Source of the DNA: Hyphomicrobiaceae bacterium
Lineage (GTDB): Bacteria > Pseudomonadota > Alphaproteobacteria > Rhizobiales > Hyphomicrobiaceae
Assembly (NCBI GenBank): GCA_021775715.1
Contig: JAJFHI010000101.1
Location: forward strand, 1 to 11,181
Direction: 5' to 3'
Length of the DNA: 11,181 nucleotides
The position numbers and the translations under genes were made by a program. Positions 1 to 6,431 of this stretch are shown here, one piece after another (the stretch's first letter is position 1; the number at the start of each line of letters is the position of its first letter). The notes under the pieces were generated by a model. It did no database searches. It saw only the letters and a program-made list of their open reading frames with translations, and had not been told where the DNA came from.

Positions 1-415
1 TCTGGAAGTATTCCATCGATTGGCGCAGGACGTACCGGTGCGCCTGCCAGCGTGTGCGCATCGCGAAGTTCGGCAACAATCCTTGGTGGACCACAGACTC
101 GTAAAAGAATTTCAAAATCGGCAACACGACCAGCACGATGCCCGACATCAGTGCGATGAAAAGACCATGGTCCTGCCAGAATGTTTCGCGGTTTGTGGAG
201 GAAAGCCAATCTACCAGGCTGCCGAGAAACGCGAACAGCGACACTTCCAATAGCGCGACAACTGCTGCCAGCACCGATGATGCAAGCAGCAGCCGCCAGA
301 ACGGTTTGGCGTAATGGACAATAAACGGCCAGAAGTCCGACGGTGGCATCGTCGGTTTTTCTTCCGGGAATGGATCCTGGCGTGTCTCGAGCCAACGGAA
401 AAACCGGGCAAGCAT
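1..415 (-). CDS. ABC transporter, ATP-binding/permease exporter, N-terminal part (3' end outside window)
   Basis: Reading the minus strand from the ATG at 415-413 gives 138 codons open to the window edge. The protein begins MLARFFRWLETRQDPFPEEK. Two hydrophobic stretches follow, at about residues 40-65 (FWRLLLASSVLAAVVALLEV) and 87-105 (LFIALMSGIVLVVLPILKF), then a loop ending NFAMRTRWQAHRYVLRQSME. This is the look of the first two transmembrane helices of a type I ABC exporter with fused permease and ATPase, for which roughly 600 residues is usual. The nucleotide-binding domain would lie outside the window, so ATPase motifs cannot be checked and the substrate cannot be named. A weak GAGGT lies just upstream of the start. 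The gene is divergent from hemF with a 200-nt gap. The family call rests on the N-terminal pattern only; another polytopic membrane protein is possible. Confidence 0.72.
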   Translation of the reverse strand, partial: MLARFFRWLETRQDPFPEEKPTMPPSDFWPFIVHYAKPFWRLLLASSVLAAVVALLEVSLFAFLGSLVDWLSSTNRETFWQDHGLFIALMSGIVLVVLPILKFFYESVVHQGLLPNFAMRTRWQAHRYVLRQSMEYFQ

Positions 416-531
416 GAATTGACCTCGAACAAAGATTTGAGCGCGACCCTACCTTACTAGTCGCGTATGGTGTGAAATGTTCCCTGCGGAATTGCGGCTC
501 CTGTGGCAATTCGTATCCGCGACCAAAACGG

Positions 532-554
532 GTCAACGGGTGACAGTCACTGAC
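532..554. promoter_or_regulatory. Cluster of TGAC/GTCA half-sites in the divergent promoter region
   Basis: Four half-sites are packed into 23 nt: GTCA (532-535), TGAC (541-544), GTCA (546-549) and TGAC (551-554). They include a perfect 5-bp inverted repeat, GTGAC-A-GTCAC (540-550), and an overlapping GTCA-N5-TGAC (532-544). The cluster lies in the 200-nt region between the ABC exporter (-) and hemF (+), 62 nt before the hemF start, where an operator would be expected. The regulator is unknown, and no clear -35/-10 pair could be assigned. Confidence 0.25.
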
Positions 555-615
555 AAAAGCAGCCCACTCATTTAGGAATAGGCGGAGAAAAGTACAAGAC
601 GATGGCCATAATCAC

Positions 616-1551
616 ATGACACAAACGACCGAAGCGACCTCTCCACCCGAACTCCCTACAGAAATTGAGGACTGGAAAGGTCTAGCGCGCGCGTGGTTTG
701 AAAATTTGCGCGATCAGATTTGTCTGAGTTATGAGAAGATTGAGGACGATCTTCCTCGCGACTTCGCGTTCGGCACCGAGCCTGCGGGCCGCTTTATTCG
801 CACACCCTGGGACCGCACGGATCACACGGGCACTAAGGGCGGCGGGGGTGTTATGAGCCTGATGCATGGTCGGGTGTTTGAAAAAGTCGGTGTTCACACA
901 TCGACGGTGCATGGCGAGTTCGCGCCAGAGTTTCGCGACAAAATTCCAGGTGCATCTGAGGATCCGCGATTTTGGGCGTCGGGAATTTCTCTCATTGCAC
1001 ATATGCAAAACCCGAACGTGCCAGCCGTGCACATGAACACACGAATGGTTGTAACACGTAAATGGTGGCTTGGCGGTGGTGCGGACCTGACGCCGGTATT
1101 GGATGCGCGACGCACGCAGACAGACCCAGATTCAATTGCATTCCACAATACCTTCAATACAGCATGTGATGAGCACGCGGTTGCCGATTATCAGCGCTAC
1201 AAGGATTGGTGTGATGAGTATTTCTATCTGCCGCACCGTGATGAGATGCGCGGCATCGGTGGGATCTTTTATGATTATCTAACACCCGATCCGGAGGAGG
1301 GTGGCTTTGATGCAGCACTCGCCTTCACCAAAGATGTCGGGCTTGGATTTCTCGACATCTATCCAAAACTTGTCCGGGCAAATTTCACTAAGCCGTGGAG
1401 TGATGCGCAGCGCGAAGAGCAACTGATACGTCGCGGCCGCTACGTTGAGTTCAATCTGCTTTATGATCGTGGCACGATTTTCGGATTGAAGACCGGCGGC
1501 AATGTGAATTCAATTCTGTCGTCGATGCCGCCGGTTGTGAAGTGGCCCTAA
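616..1551 (+). CDS. hemF: Oxygen-dependent coproporphyrinogen III oxidase
   Basis: The 311-residue protein converts coproporphyrinogen III to protoporphyrinogen IX by oxidative decarboxylation of two propionates using O2, a late step of haem (and bacteriochlorophyll) synthesis in the cytoplasm. Family signatures run through the whole length: GGGGVMSLMHGRVFEKVGVH at about 76-95, the STVHGEF segment (96-102), WWLGGGADLTPVL (150-162), YFYLPHRDEMRGIGGIFYDY (202-221) and the C-terminal EFNLLYDRGTIFGLKTGGN (278-296) ending in MPPVVKWP. Length is normal for HemF and no conserved block is missing. The ATG at 616 has no good Shine-Dalgarno directly before it; a GGAGAA lies about 27 nt upstream. A five-codon ORF starting at 602 ends in TGA overlapping this ATG. 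The gene appears monocistronic and faces the repeat region downstream. Confidence 0.97.
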   Translation: MTQTTEATSPPELPTEIEDWKGLARAWFENLRDQICLSYEKIEDDLPRDFAFGTEPAGRFIRTPWDRTDHTGTKGGGGVMSLMHGRVFEKVGVHTSTVHGEFAPEFRDKIPGASEDPRFWASGISLIAHMQNPNVPAVHMNTRMVVTRKWWLGGGADLTPVLDARRTQTDPDSIAFHNTFNTACDEHAVADYQRYKDWCDEYFYLPHRDEMRGIGGIFYDYLTPDPEEGGFDAALAFTKDVGLGFLDIYPKLVRANFTKPWSDAQREEQLIRRGRYVEFNLLYDRGTIFGLKTGGNVNSILSSMPPVVKWP

Positions 1552-1568
1552 TTTGCCTCACGGCTAAT

Positions 1569-1591
1569 CCTCGCTGTCGCTCGGGCCTCCG
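1569..1591 (-). repeat. Inverted partial copy of the 116-bp repeat
   Basis: This 23-nt segment is the reverse complement of 2121-2142 (inside the second direct repeat), apart from one extra base. It also matches 1829-1850 of the first copy with a few changes. It therefore forms a long-range inverted repeat bounding most of the intergenic block and begins only 17 nt after the hemF stop codon. Confidence 0.7.
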
Positions 1592-1597
1592 GCGGGG

Positions 1598-1612
1598 CGC
1601 TGCAACGCAGCG
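1598..1612. repeat. Small hairpin, 6-bp stem
   Basis: CGCTGC (1598-1603) and GCAGCG (1607-1612) are perfect inverted arms around a 3-nt loop, in the GC-rich stretch just after the inverted repeat fragment. There is no T-run beside it, so it is not a textbook terminator. Confidence 0.4.
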
Positions 1613-1705
1613 GGTCGCGGTGCTCCCCGGCCGATGGCATAAACGTTTTCCTTGCTCGGTTTGTCCGGAACACACAGGCGAGCAGGCCTGCGACCTGCCG
1701 AGTTG

Positions 1706-1727
1706 ATACGGCGAGATGTTGCCGTAT
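1706..1727. repeat. Hairpin, 7-bp perfect stem
   Basis: ATACGGC (1706-1712) and GCCGTAT (1721-1727) form a perfect stem with an 8-nt loop. It lies 17 nt before the first direct repeat copy and is not followed by a T-run on either strand. Confidence 0.45.
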
Positions 1728-1744
1728 AGCGAGACCGCTGTTTT

Positions 1745-1860
1745 CCCTTGCTGGATCTCTGCACATTGCATCCGGGTTTGATCGTGCGAGCGACAAGCGA
1801 GCGTCTGGATCGTTCCCGGTCCCTCGCGGAGCCCGAGCGATACCGAGGAATAGAGTGAGC
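1745..1860 (+). repeat. Direct repeat, copy 1 (116 bp)
   Basis: This segment recurs at 2040-2154. The first 56 nt (1745-1800 against 2040-2095) differ at only two positions, and the far end (from CGGAGCCCGAGCGA to GTGAGC) is also well conserved. The middle is more divergent and holds one single-base length difference. Similarity stops at GTGAGC at the right end of both copies, which gives a fairly sharp edge. Confidence 0.85.
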
Positions 1861-1873
1861 GCGAGGCATCAGA

Positions 1874-2013
1874 TGTCATCCTAGGGCTTGTCCCTAGGAC
1901 CCATTTTGCAGCGAAATTCGGCCTCTCTGTTTGAAACTTTTAGTGCCCGCATTCAAGCGCTGATGTCAGCAGGTCTGGACGCATGGGTCCTCGGCCTAAA
2001 GCCGAGGGTGACA
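1874..2013. repeat. Mosaic element: two facing hairpins with a 78-nt core (RIME-like)
   Basis: The left 31 nt (1874-1904) and the right 31 nt (1983-2013) are inverted copies of each other, sharing TGTCA at the outer and GGACCCAT at the inner edge. Each is itself a hairpin: left TCCTAGGG/CCCTAGGA (1879-1886, 1892-1899), right CCTCGGC/GCCGAGG (1989-1995, 2001-2007). The two stems differ at two positions, and both differences are matched by the partner base. The core holds a further small palindrome, GCTGA-TG-TCAGC (1959-1970). The layout resembles the rhizobial intergenic mosaic elements (RIME) and enterobacterial BIMEs, which are known to sit at gene 3' ends. The family assignment is by architecture only. 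Confidence 0.7.
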
Positions 2014-2039
2014 ATTGAGATTGATGTGCGGGCCGTGTC

Positions 2040-2154
2040 CCCTTGCTGGATCTCTGCACATTGCACCCGGGTTTGATCGTACGAGCGACAAGCGAGTGCG
2101 TGAATCAATCTCGGCCCCTGCGGAGCCCGAGCGACAGCGAGGAACAGCGTGAGC
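2040..2154 (+). repeat. Direct repeat, copy 2 (115 bp)
   Basis: Second copy of the 1745-1860 repeat, in the same orientation, with 54 of 56 bases identical in the first half. It ends 12 nt before the stop codon of the convergent lysozyme-like gene. The two copies bracket the mosaic hairpin element, so the order is repeat, mosaic element, repeat. Confidence 0.85.
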
Positions 2155-2166
2155 ACAAAAAAACGT

Positions 2167-3411
2167 CTATCGCGAAGCGCTACGCTCTTTGCTGACTTCA
2201 TCAAACACGGTGAAGAAGAGCTTCGATCCCTTGTTGCGCACATTGTAGTCCATGCGCTCTCCAAGAGCTGCCAGGAGCTCCTGGCCGGTGCGACCGCGAA
2301 CAATCGAATTCCGGCTATAGCCGAGACGCGAGAAGAAATTCACAGTTGGCATCTTGCGGCCGATTGGTGTCATCATCTCAAGGCCCGTGCGTGGGCCGGC
2401 CAGGTTCATTAGTTCAAGCTCTGTGCTTGTGAGGTTCTTGCGCCCCGCACGCTTGCCAACTTTGCGAATGCCGTACAATTTTATGACTTGCAGCCACGGC
2501 CCGACATCGCCATCAAGGTTGAGCGCATGAATGCCACGTCCGCGTGAAGTTTTTGCGAAAGCCACGTGACGCGACCACTTGTCGGGGAGGTTTCGGACGG
2601 TGCGATACATTCTCCGCACAGCCGTGATCTTTTTTTGCAGTTTCGCGCGGCGTGCAGAGTTGGCATTGGCAGCTTTGCGCTCCAGGCGCTTTATGAATTT
2701 GCTGCCGTGCTTGCGCAACTCATTGACTGAGTTGGCGTGTAGCAGCTGGGCATAACCCAACGCGGACGAGATCGGGCGCCCTTTTTTGGTGATCGGATTG
2801 ATGCCGGCTTGCATGTCGGCTGTGCCGTTGCCACCCGTTTCGAGCGCATAAACTCGCACAACCTGTGTCTTCGACAGACCGAGCCGAAGAGCTTCAGCCG
2901 CATAGCGGCGTTTAAATTCACGCTCTGGAACACGTTCAGGCACGAAGCCATAGTGCTTCGATGCAGACGCCAGAAAATCCGAAACCCCTGGCAATTGCCG
3001 ACGCTTCTTCTTGCTCTTCTTTTTACCGCGGGCCAAATGTGCCGACCATTTCTTCTGTAACGATTTGGTCAATTTCGGGCCGGAGTATTTTGGTGGGAAG
3101 GTCCGGACGTAGTCGCGCTTCGTGATCTGGGATCTCTTTTTGCGCCGCCGCGCTTTGCGCTTGGCTTTGACCTTGCCCCAGTAGGCGTCGACCTCGGCAT
3201 CAAAGAACGTCCAGGCCGTCAAATACGATTGGAATAGTTTATTCTCTGATGACGACAATTGAGCCATGAAAGAATCAACACCGCGCGCCTCGGCAGCACG
3301 GGGTAGGGTGACAAGCGCCACCACCAAAATCGCAATTGCCGCGCCATGAGACAATAGCGTTCGCCATGTGAACCTATGCCACTGGTGCAGGCGAAAGTCG
3401 CTTACATGCAT
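2167..3411 (-). CDS. Secreted, very basic protein with a lysozyme-like (SLT-type) region
   Basis: The 414-residue product is uncharacterised. The N-terminus looks like a signal peptide: basic start, hydrophobic core at about 23-36 (GAAIAILVVALVTL) and a plausible cleavage site after AEA (residue 42). Two lysine/arginine tracts follow, at 79-93 (GKVKAKRKARRRKKR) and 128-138 (RGKKKSKKKRR). At 185-225 the pattern VRVYALETGGNG ... ALGYAQLL resembles the active-site helix and the following GYAQL motif of transglycosylase-type lysozyme folds. E191 would be the catalytic acid. The rest stays very rich in K and R. A peptidoglycan-acting exported enzyme or cell-wall binding protein is the most likely role, but only the short motif supports it. 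The start at 3411 is chosen because the next in-frame Met (residue 49) would remove the signal sequence. The gene is divergent from the CoA pyrophosphatase gene and ends against the repeat block. Confidence 0.75.
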   Translation of the reverse strand: MHVSDFRLHQWHRFTWRTLLSHGAAIAILVVALVTLPRAAEARGVDSFMAQLSSSENKLFQSYLTAWTFFDAEVDAYWGKVKAKRKARRRKKRSQITKRDYVRTFPPKYSGPKLTKSLQKKWSAHLARGKKKSKKKRRQLPGVSDFLASASKHYGFVPERVPEREFKRRYAAEALRLGLSKTQVVRVYALETGGNGTADMQAGINPITKKGRPISSALGYAQLLHANSVNELRKHGSKFIKRLERKAANANSARRAKLQKKITAVRRMYRTVRNLPDKWSRHVAFAKTSRGRGIHALNLDGDVGPWLQVIKLYGIRKVGKRAGRKNLTSTELELMNLAGPRTGLEMMTPIGRKMPTVNFFSRLGYSRNSIVRGRTGQELLAALGERMDYNVRNKGSKLFFTVFDEVSKERSASR

Positions 3412-3622
3412 TATGCGCCAACCCCTCTTGAGTCGTGAACTGAGAGCATCAATATCGGAACTCAGTCATCATCCCGGACCGTTAAACCAGACTCGGCGGC
3501 GAAGTTGGCCAAATGATGTGCTAAAATTGCGGCAAACGCGGACTTTGCCACGGTTAAGCTCCCAAAACTCAGGGATACGCAGGCTACGTTGATGGTTTTC
3601 AAAGCCAATATGGATACAACAG

Positions 3623-4315
3623 ATGGAGCATACAAGTTTGCCGAGTGAGTTGAATTTGGACGCTGTGAGTTTTAGGGCGCTGGCTGCTGACAGGTTAGCC
3701 GTCGCACCGCTTGCTCGTCCCTACAACTGTGATCGACCCACCGCCGTTGTGACAGGCCCAAGTGACTTTGATCTCAACCCGTCGCTGCGGACGACCATGC
3801 TGGCAGCCGACGAAATTAAGCCGTTGCGTCCGGCCGCTGTCCTCGTGCCGATCATCGTGCGTGAGGTTTTGACGGTACTTCTGACCCGGAGGACGGAAAG
3901 TCTCCCATCACACGCCGGACAAATCTCATTTCCTGGTGGCAAGGTTGACGCGGACGATGCCGATGTCGTCGCAACCGCAGTACGGGAAGCACATGAGGAA
4001 GTCGGCCTGCCAGGATCGGCCATTGAGCCGGTTGGGTTTCTCGATCCCTATGAGACAGCGACGGGTTTTCAGATCCAGCCGGTTGTGGGTCTTGTTGGTG
4101 CGGATTTCGAGCCGGTAGCAAATCCGGGCGAGGTTGCCGAAGTTTTCGAAGTTCCATTGGCTTTTTTGATGGATCCTGCGAATCATCAAAAACATGCGAA
4201 GCTCTATCGTGATCAGAAGCGATACTTTTATGCCATGCCGTTTGGGCCGCACTATATCTGGGGCGCGACAGCGGGTATTATCAAGAATATGCAGCAAAGG
4301 CTTTTTGCAACATGA
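3623..4315 (+). CDS. Nudix hydrolase, CoA pyrophosphatase type
   Basis: The protein has 230 residues. The UPF0035/CoA-pyrophosphatase signature is at 86-106 (LLTRRTESLPSHAGQISFPG followed by G), and the Nudix box follows from G106 to L129, with REAHEEVGL at 121-129 holding the metal-binding glutamates E125 and E126. Known members hydrolyse CoA or oxidised CoA to 3',5'-ADP and phosphopantetheine, requiring Mg or Mn. The C-terminal YFYAMPFGPHYIWGATAGII is also typical of the family. Length fits. The start is uncertain: the ATG at 3623 lacks a clear Shine-Dalgarno, and an overlapping 18-codon ORF (ATG at 3592, stop at 3646) covers it in another frame. An in-frame TTG at 3638 is an alternative. 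The gene overlaps the next one by 4 nt, indicating an operon. Confidence 0.9.
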   Translation: MEHTSLPSELNLDAVSFRALAADRLAVAPLARPYNCDRPTAVVTGPSDFDLNPSLRTTMLAADEIKPLRPAAVLVPIIVREVLTVLLTRRTESLPSHAGQISFPGGKVDADDADVVATAVREAHEEVGLPGSAIEPVGFLDPYETATGFQIQPVVGLVGADFEPVANPGEVAEVFEVPLAFLMDPANHQKHAKLYRDQKRYFYAMPFGPHYIWGATAGIIKNMQQRLFAT

Positions 4316-4596
4316 TCCGTATCGTTATTGAAAATTTGCTGCTGCTACTTCTGCCCACGATCATCTATTTCTCGTACGTGTTCTTGACGCGCGGCAAGAC
4401 GACAACAGGCCGCCAGGCATTGACCGATGCTCCACTTTTGTGGCTGTTCGTTGCCGGTGTCATGTGTTCCATGGTGGCCATCGTGTTCTTCATTTCGAAA
4501 TCCGGTGGGGCTCCGGGCGACCGCTATGTCCCATCCGTCTACAAGGATGGCGAGGTGATTCCGGGCTATATTGAGAAACAAAAACCGAAAGAGTAG
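4312..4596 (+). CDS. DUF6111-like small membrane protein
   Basis: The 94-residue protein has two predicted transmembrane helices, at about 6-26 (IENLLLLLLPTIIYFSYVFL) and 42-62 (LLWLFVAGVMCSMVAIVFF). A polar C-terminal tail carries DRYVPSVYKDGEVIPGYIE. This matches what I recall of the DUF6111 family, found in alphaproteobacteria beside CoA-pyrophosphatase and CCA-transferase genes. Function is unknown. Its ATG overlaps the stop of the Nudix gene (ATGA at 4312-4315), so translational coupling is likely. The cca gene follows after 62 nt. Confidence 0.85.
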   Translation: MIRIVIENLLLLLLPTIIYFSYVFLTRGKTTTGRQALTDAPLLWLFVAGVMCSMVAIVFFISKSGGAPGDRYVPSVYKDGEVIPGYIEKQKPKE

Positions 4597-4658
4597 GCCG
4601 CCCTCCGGTCGAGAGTGGCGATCGAAAACAGGCCGCGGCGCCAGGGGCGACGATCCAA

Positions 4659-5921
4659 ATGACGACTTCGTTATCATCCTCGACAGCGGACACGAAATGC
4701 ATCTCTGCCTCTTGGCTGACGGCGCCGGCAACGCAGGCGGTGTTCGAGGCTCTTAAAGCTCAGGGGCACTTGGCGCGTGCAGTTGGCGGCGCACCGCGCA
4801 ACACGCTGGCAGGTCTGCCAGTTGCTGATATCGACATTGCAACGACCGCGACGCCGCAAGAAACAATTGTGGCGGCTGATCTTTCCGGCCTCAAGAGTGT
4901 GCCGACGGGATTGGCGCACGGCACGATAACAATTATTGTTGATGGCAAGCCGTTCGAGGTCACAACATTGCGCGAAGATGTGTCGACAGACGGGCGTCAC
5001 GCCACAGTTGCTTTCACCGACGACTGGGTGCGCGATGCAAAGCGGCGTGATTTCACAATCAACGCGCTCTACGTAGATCCGGATGGCACGGTTTTCGATC
5101 CCGTTGGAGGTCTCTTGGATCTCAGCTGCGGTCAGGTGCGTTTCATTGGTGACGCTGGAGAACGCATTGGCGAAGACTATCTGCGAATCCTGCGCTTTTT
5201 CCGATTCACGAGCACGTTCGCCGCGGGAGCTCCGGATGATGTTGCCTTGGAGGCCTGTAAAGCGGCACGCGGCGGTCTTGATAAATTGTCTGGCGAACGT
5301 GTTAGGAGCGAACTGCTGCGTTTGCTGGTGACGCGGCGGGCGGCTGAGATGGTCGAATTAATGTCTGACGCGGGTTTGTTTGAGGTGTTGCTCGGACTGC
5401 CGGTTCGCACGGATCACGTACGCCATCTCGTAAGAGTTGAGGACGACCAATCGCTGTCACCTGATGCGGTCCGGCGACTTGCTGCGTTGGCGGTGCGCGG
5501 AGGTGATGATGTCAACACGCTTGTAGAGCGGCTTCGATTGACAAATGTCGAGCAAAGACGTTTGGACGCCATTGGCCGGGGTCAGGCGCTGCCTTCACGG
5601 TCAGCCAGAGAAGCTGAGATGAAGGCGCGGCTTTATCAAATCGGCATCGAGGCCTACCAGGATACAGAGCTACTCGGCTGGGCCCGATCGGGTGATGATT
5701 CAAATATCGACTGGCGGTTTCAACGGTTGGAGTTGCCAGAGCAGTGGGATATTCCGCAGTTGCCGGTTTCTGGCGGTGACGTGGTGGCACTTGGTGTTCC
5801 GGCGGGGCCGAGGGTCGGCGAAATTTTGTCCCGTTTTGAAACGTGGTGGATTGGTGCCGACTTCCCCGATGACGAAAGCATCATTAACGATCAGCTCAAG
5901 TCGTTCGCGAAAGATTACTAA
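4659..5921 (+). CDS. cca: CCA tRNA nucleotidyltransferase (class II)
   Basis: The 420-residue enzyme adds or repairs the 3'-terminal CCA of tRNA from CTP and ATP without a nucleic-acid template. Visible motifs in order: flexible-loop VGGAPRN (42-48), catalytic DID (D57, D59) in the nucleotidyltransferase head, TGLAHGTI (83-90), RRDFTINALY (129-138, the sugar/base-selecting region) and ERIGEDYLRILRFFRF (168-183) opening the neck domain. A helical C-terminal region follows. All key residues are present. The usual VGGAVRD reads VGGAPRN here, a mild variant. The first 20 residues are serine/threonine-rich and poorly conserved in appearance, so the true start could be later. ATG 4659 is kept because AGGGG lies 11 nt upstream. 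It probably belongs to the same transcription unit as the Nudix and DUF6111 genes. Confidence 0.95.
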   Translation: MTTSLSSSTADTKCISASWLTAPATQAVFEALKAQGHLARAVGGAPRNTLAGLPVADIDIATTATPQETIVAADLSGLKSVPTGLAHGTITIIVDGKPFEVTTLREDVSTDGRHATVAFTDDWVRDAKRRDFTINALYVDPDGTVFDPVGGLLDLSCGQVRFIGDAGERIGEDYLRILRFFRFTSTFAAGAPDDVALEACKAARGGLDKLSGERVRSELLRLLVTRRAAEMVELMSDAGLFEVLLGLPVRTDHVRHLVRVEDDQSLSPDAVRRLAALAVRGGDDVNTLVERLRLTNVEQRRLDAIGRGQALPSRSAREAEMKARLYQIGIEAYQDTELLGWARSGDDSNIDWRFQRLELPEQWDIPQLPVSGGDVVALGVPAGPRVGEILSRFETWWIGADFPDDESIINDQLKSFAKDY

Positions 5922-6021
5922 GAACTTAATCAGGTCTTTAAAACTTTCACGATTGCCGTTAGTCTTTGCGAATGCTGCGGAGTGTTTCCGTCGGCCAATT
6001 TTCGTTTGCGTCGAGTTTGTT

Positions 6022-6285
6022 GTGATTGATCCAGAGTACGAAAAACAAGTTGAGGTCGCCCTCGCGGAAATCGAGGCCGAGCGGCTAAGATCACAGCGCT
6101 TCATCCAGGGGTCTTATGCGACGTTCGCGTTGTTGGCGCTTGGCGCGGCAATACTGTTTCGATTCTTTTATGGAACGATTGGCGTGAGTGCTGTAGAGGG
6201 CGGAAGTGTGGGGCGTAGTTTCCTAGTACTGGCGACGGCCAATCTGGTTGTACTCGGAATTTGGGAAGCCTTTTGGCGGCGTTAA
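6022..6285 (+). CDS. Small hypothetical membrane protein, two helices
   Basis: The reading frame is open from inside cca, but the likely start is GTG at 6022, giving 87 residues beginning VIDPEYEKQVEVALAEIEAE. The N-terminal 25 residues are charged and helical. Two hydrophobic helices follow, at about 30-48 (YATFALLALGAAILFRFFY) and 63-82 (SFLVLATANLVVLGIWEAF), and the protein ends in WRR. No family was recognised. The start is inferred: no ATG or strong Shine-Dalgarno is seen, and in-frame TTG codons further upstream are possible. It lies 100 nt after cca on the same strand and just before a terminator, so it may be the last gene of that operon. Confidence 0.6.
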   Translation: MIDPEYEKQVEVALAEIEAERLRSQRFIQGSYATFALLALGAAILFRFFYGTIGVSAVEGGSVGRSFLVLATANLVVLGIWEAFWRR

Positions 6286-6334
6286 TTGCGCCCGGCTCGA
6301 TTTATTGTCAGACCAGGATACAGAGACTGAAACA

Positions 6335-6368
6335 AAAAAGCCGTCCAGCAACTCGCGGACGGCTTTTT
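6335..6368. terminator. Bidirectional rho-independent terminator
   Basis: AAAAAGCCGTCC (6335-6346) and GGACGGCTTTTT (6357-6368) form a perfect 12-bp inverted repeat with a 10-nt loop. The A-run before and the T-run after the GC stem make it work on both strands. It sits between the convergent 6022-6285 (+) and H-NS-like (-) genes. Confidence 0.92.
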
Positions 6369-6431
6369 GTTGAATTGTGCGTGATGTATTCTGCGCCGGT
6401 GAAATCACTGGCGGAACAGCAATAAGCCAAA

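Larger units (their letters stand above)
1552..2166. other. Gene-free intergenic block built of repeats and hairpins between convergent genes
   Basis: These 615 nt lie between the 3' ends of hemF (+) and the lysozyme-like gene (-). Open frames here translate to arginine-rich, low-complexity sequence without recognisable motifs and are not convincing genes. The block holds two 116-bp direct repeats, an inverted fragment of them, a hairpin-paired mosaic element and small hairpins (listed separately). No classical stem plus T-run terminator was seen for either flanking gene, so these hairpins may end transcription from both sides (inference). Confidence 0.7.

Noticed and set aside
1451..1879. 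142-codon minus-strand open frame overlapping the hemF 3' end and the first direct repeat
   Set aside because: The product is a repeat-derived, arginine/serine-rich sequence with no domain. It overlaps hemF and results from GC-rich repeat DNA.
1745..2154. CRISPR array or tandem repeat array
   Set aside because: There are only two long repeat copies, separated by 179 nt holding a distinct hairpin element. There are no short regular repeats and spacers and no cas genes.
5692..6021. Upstream extension of the small membrane protein frame into cca
   Set aside because: It would overlap 230 nt of a well-supported cca gene in another frame, and the translated residues show no helix or domain pattern. 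The GTG at 6022 is preferred.
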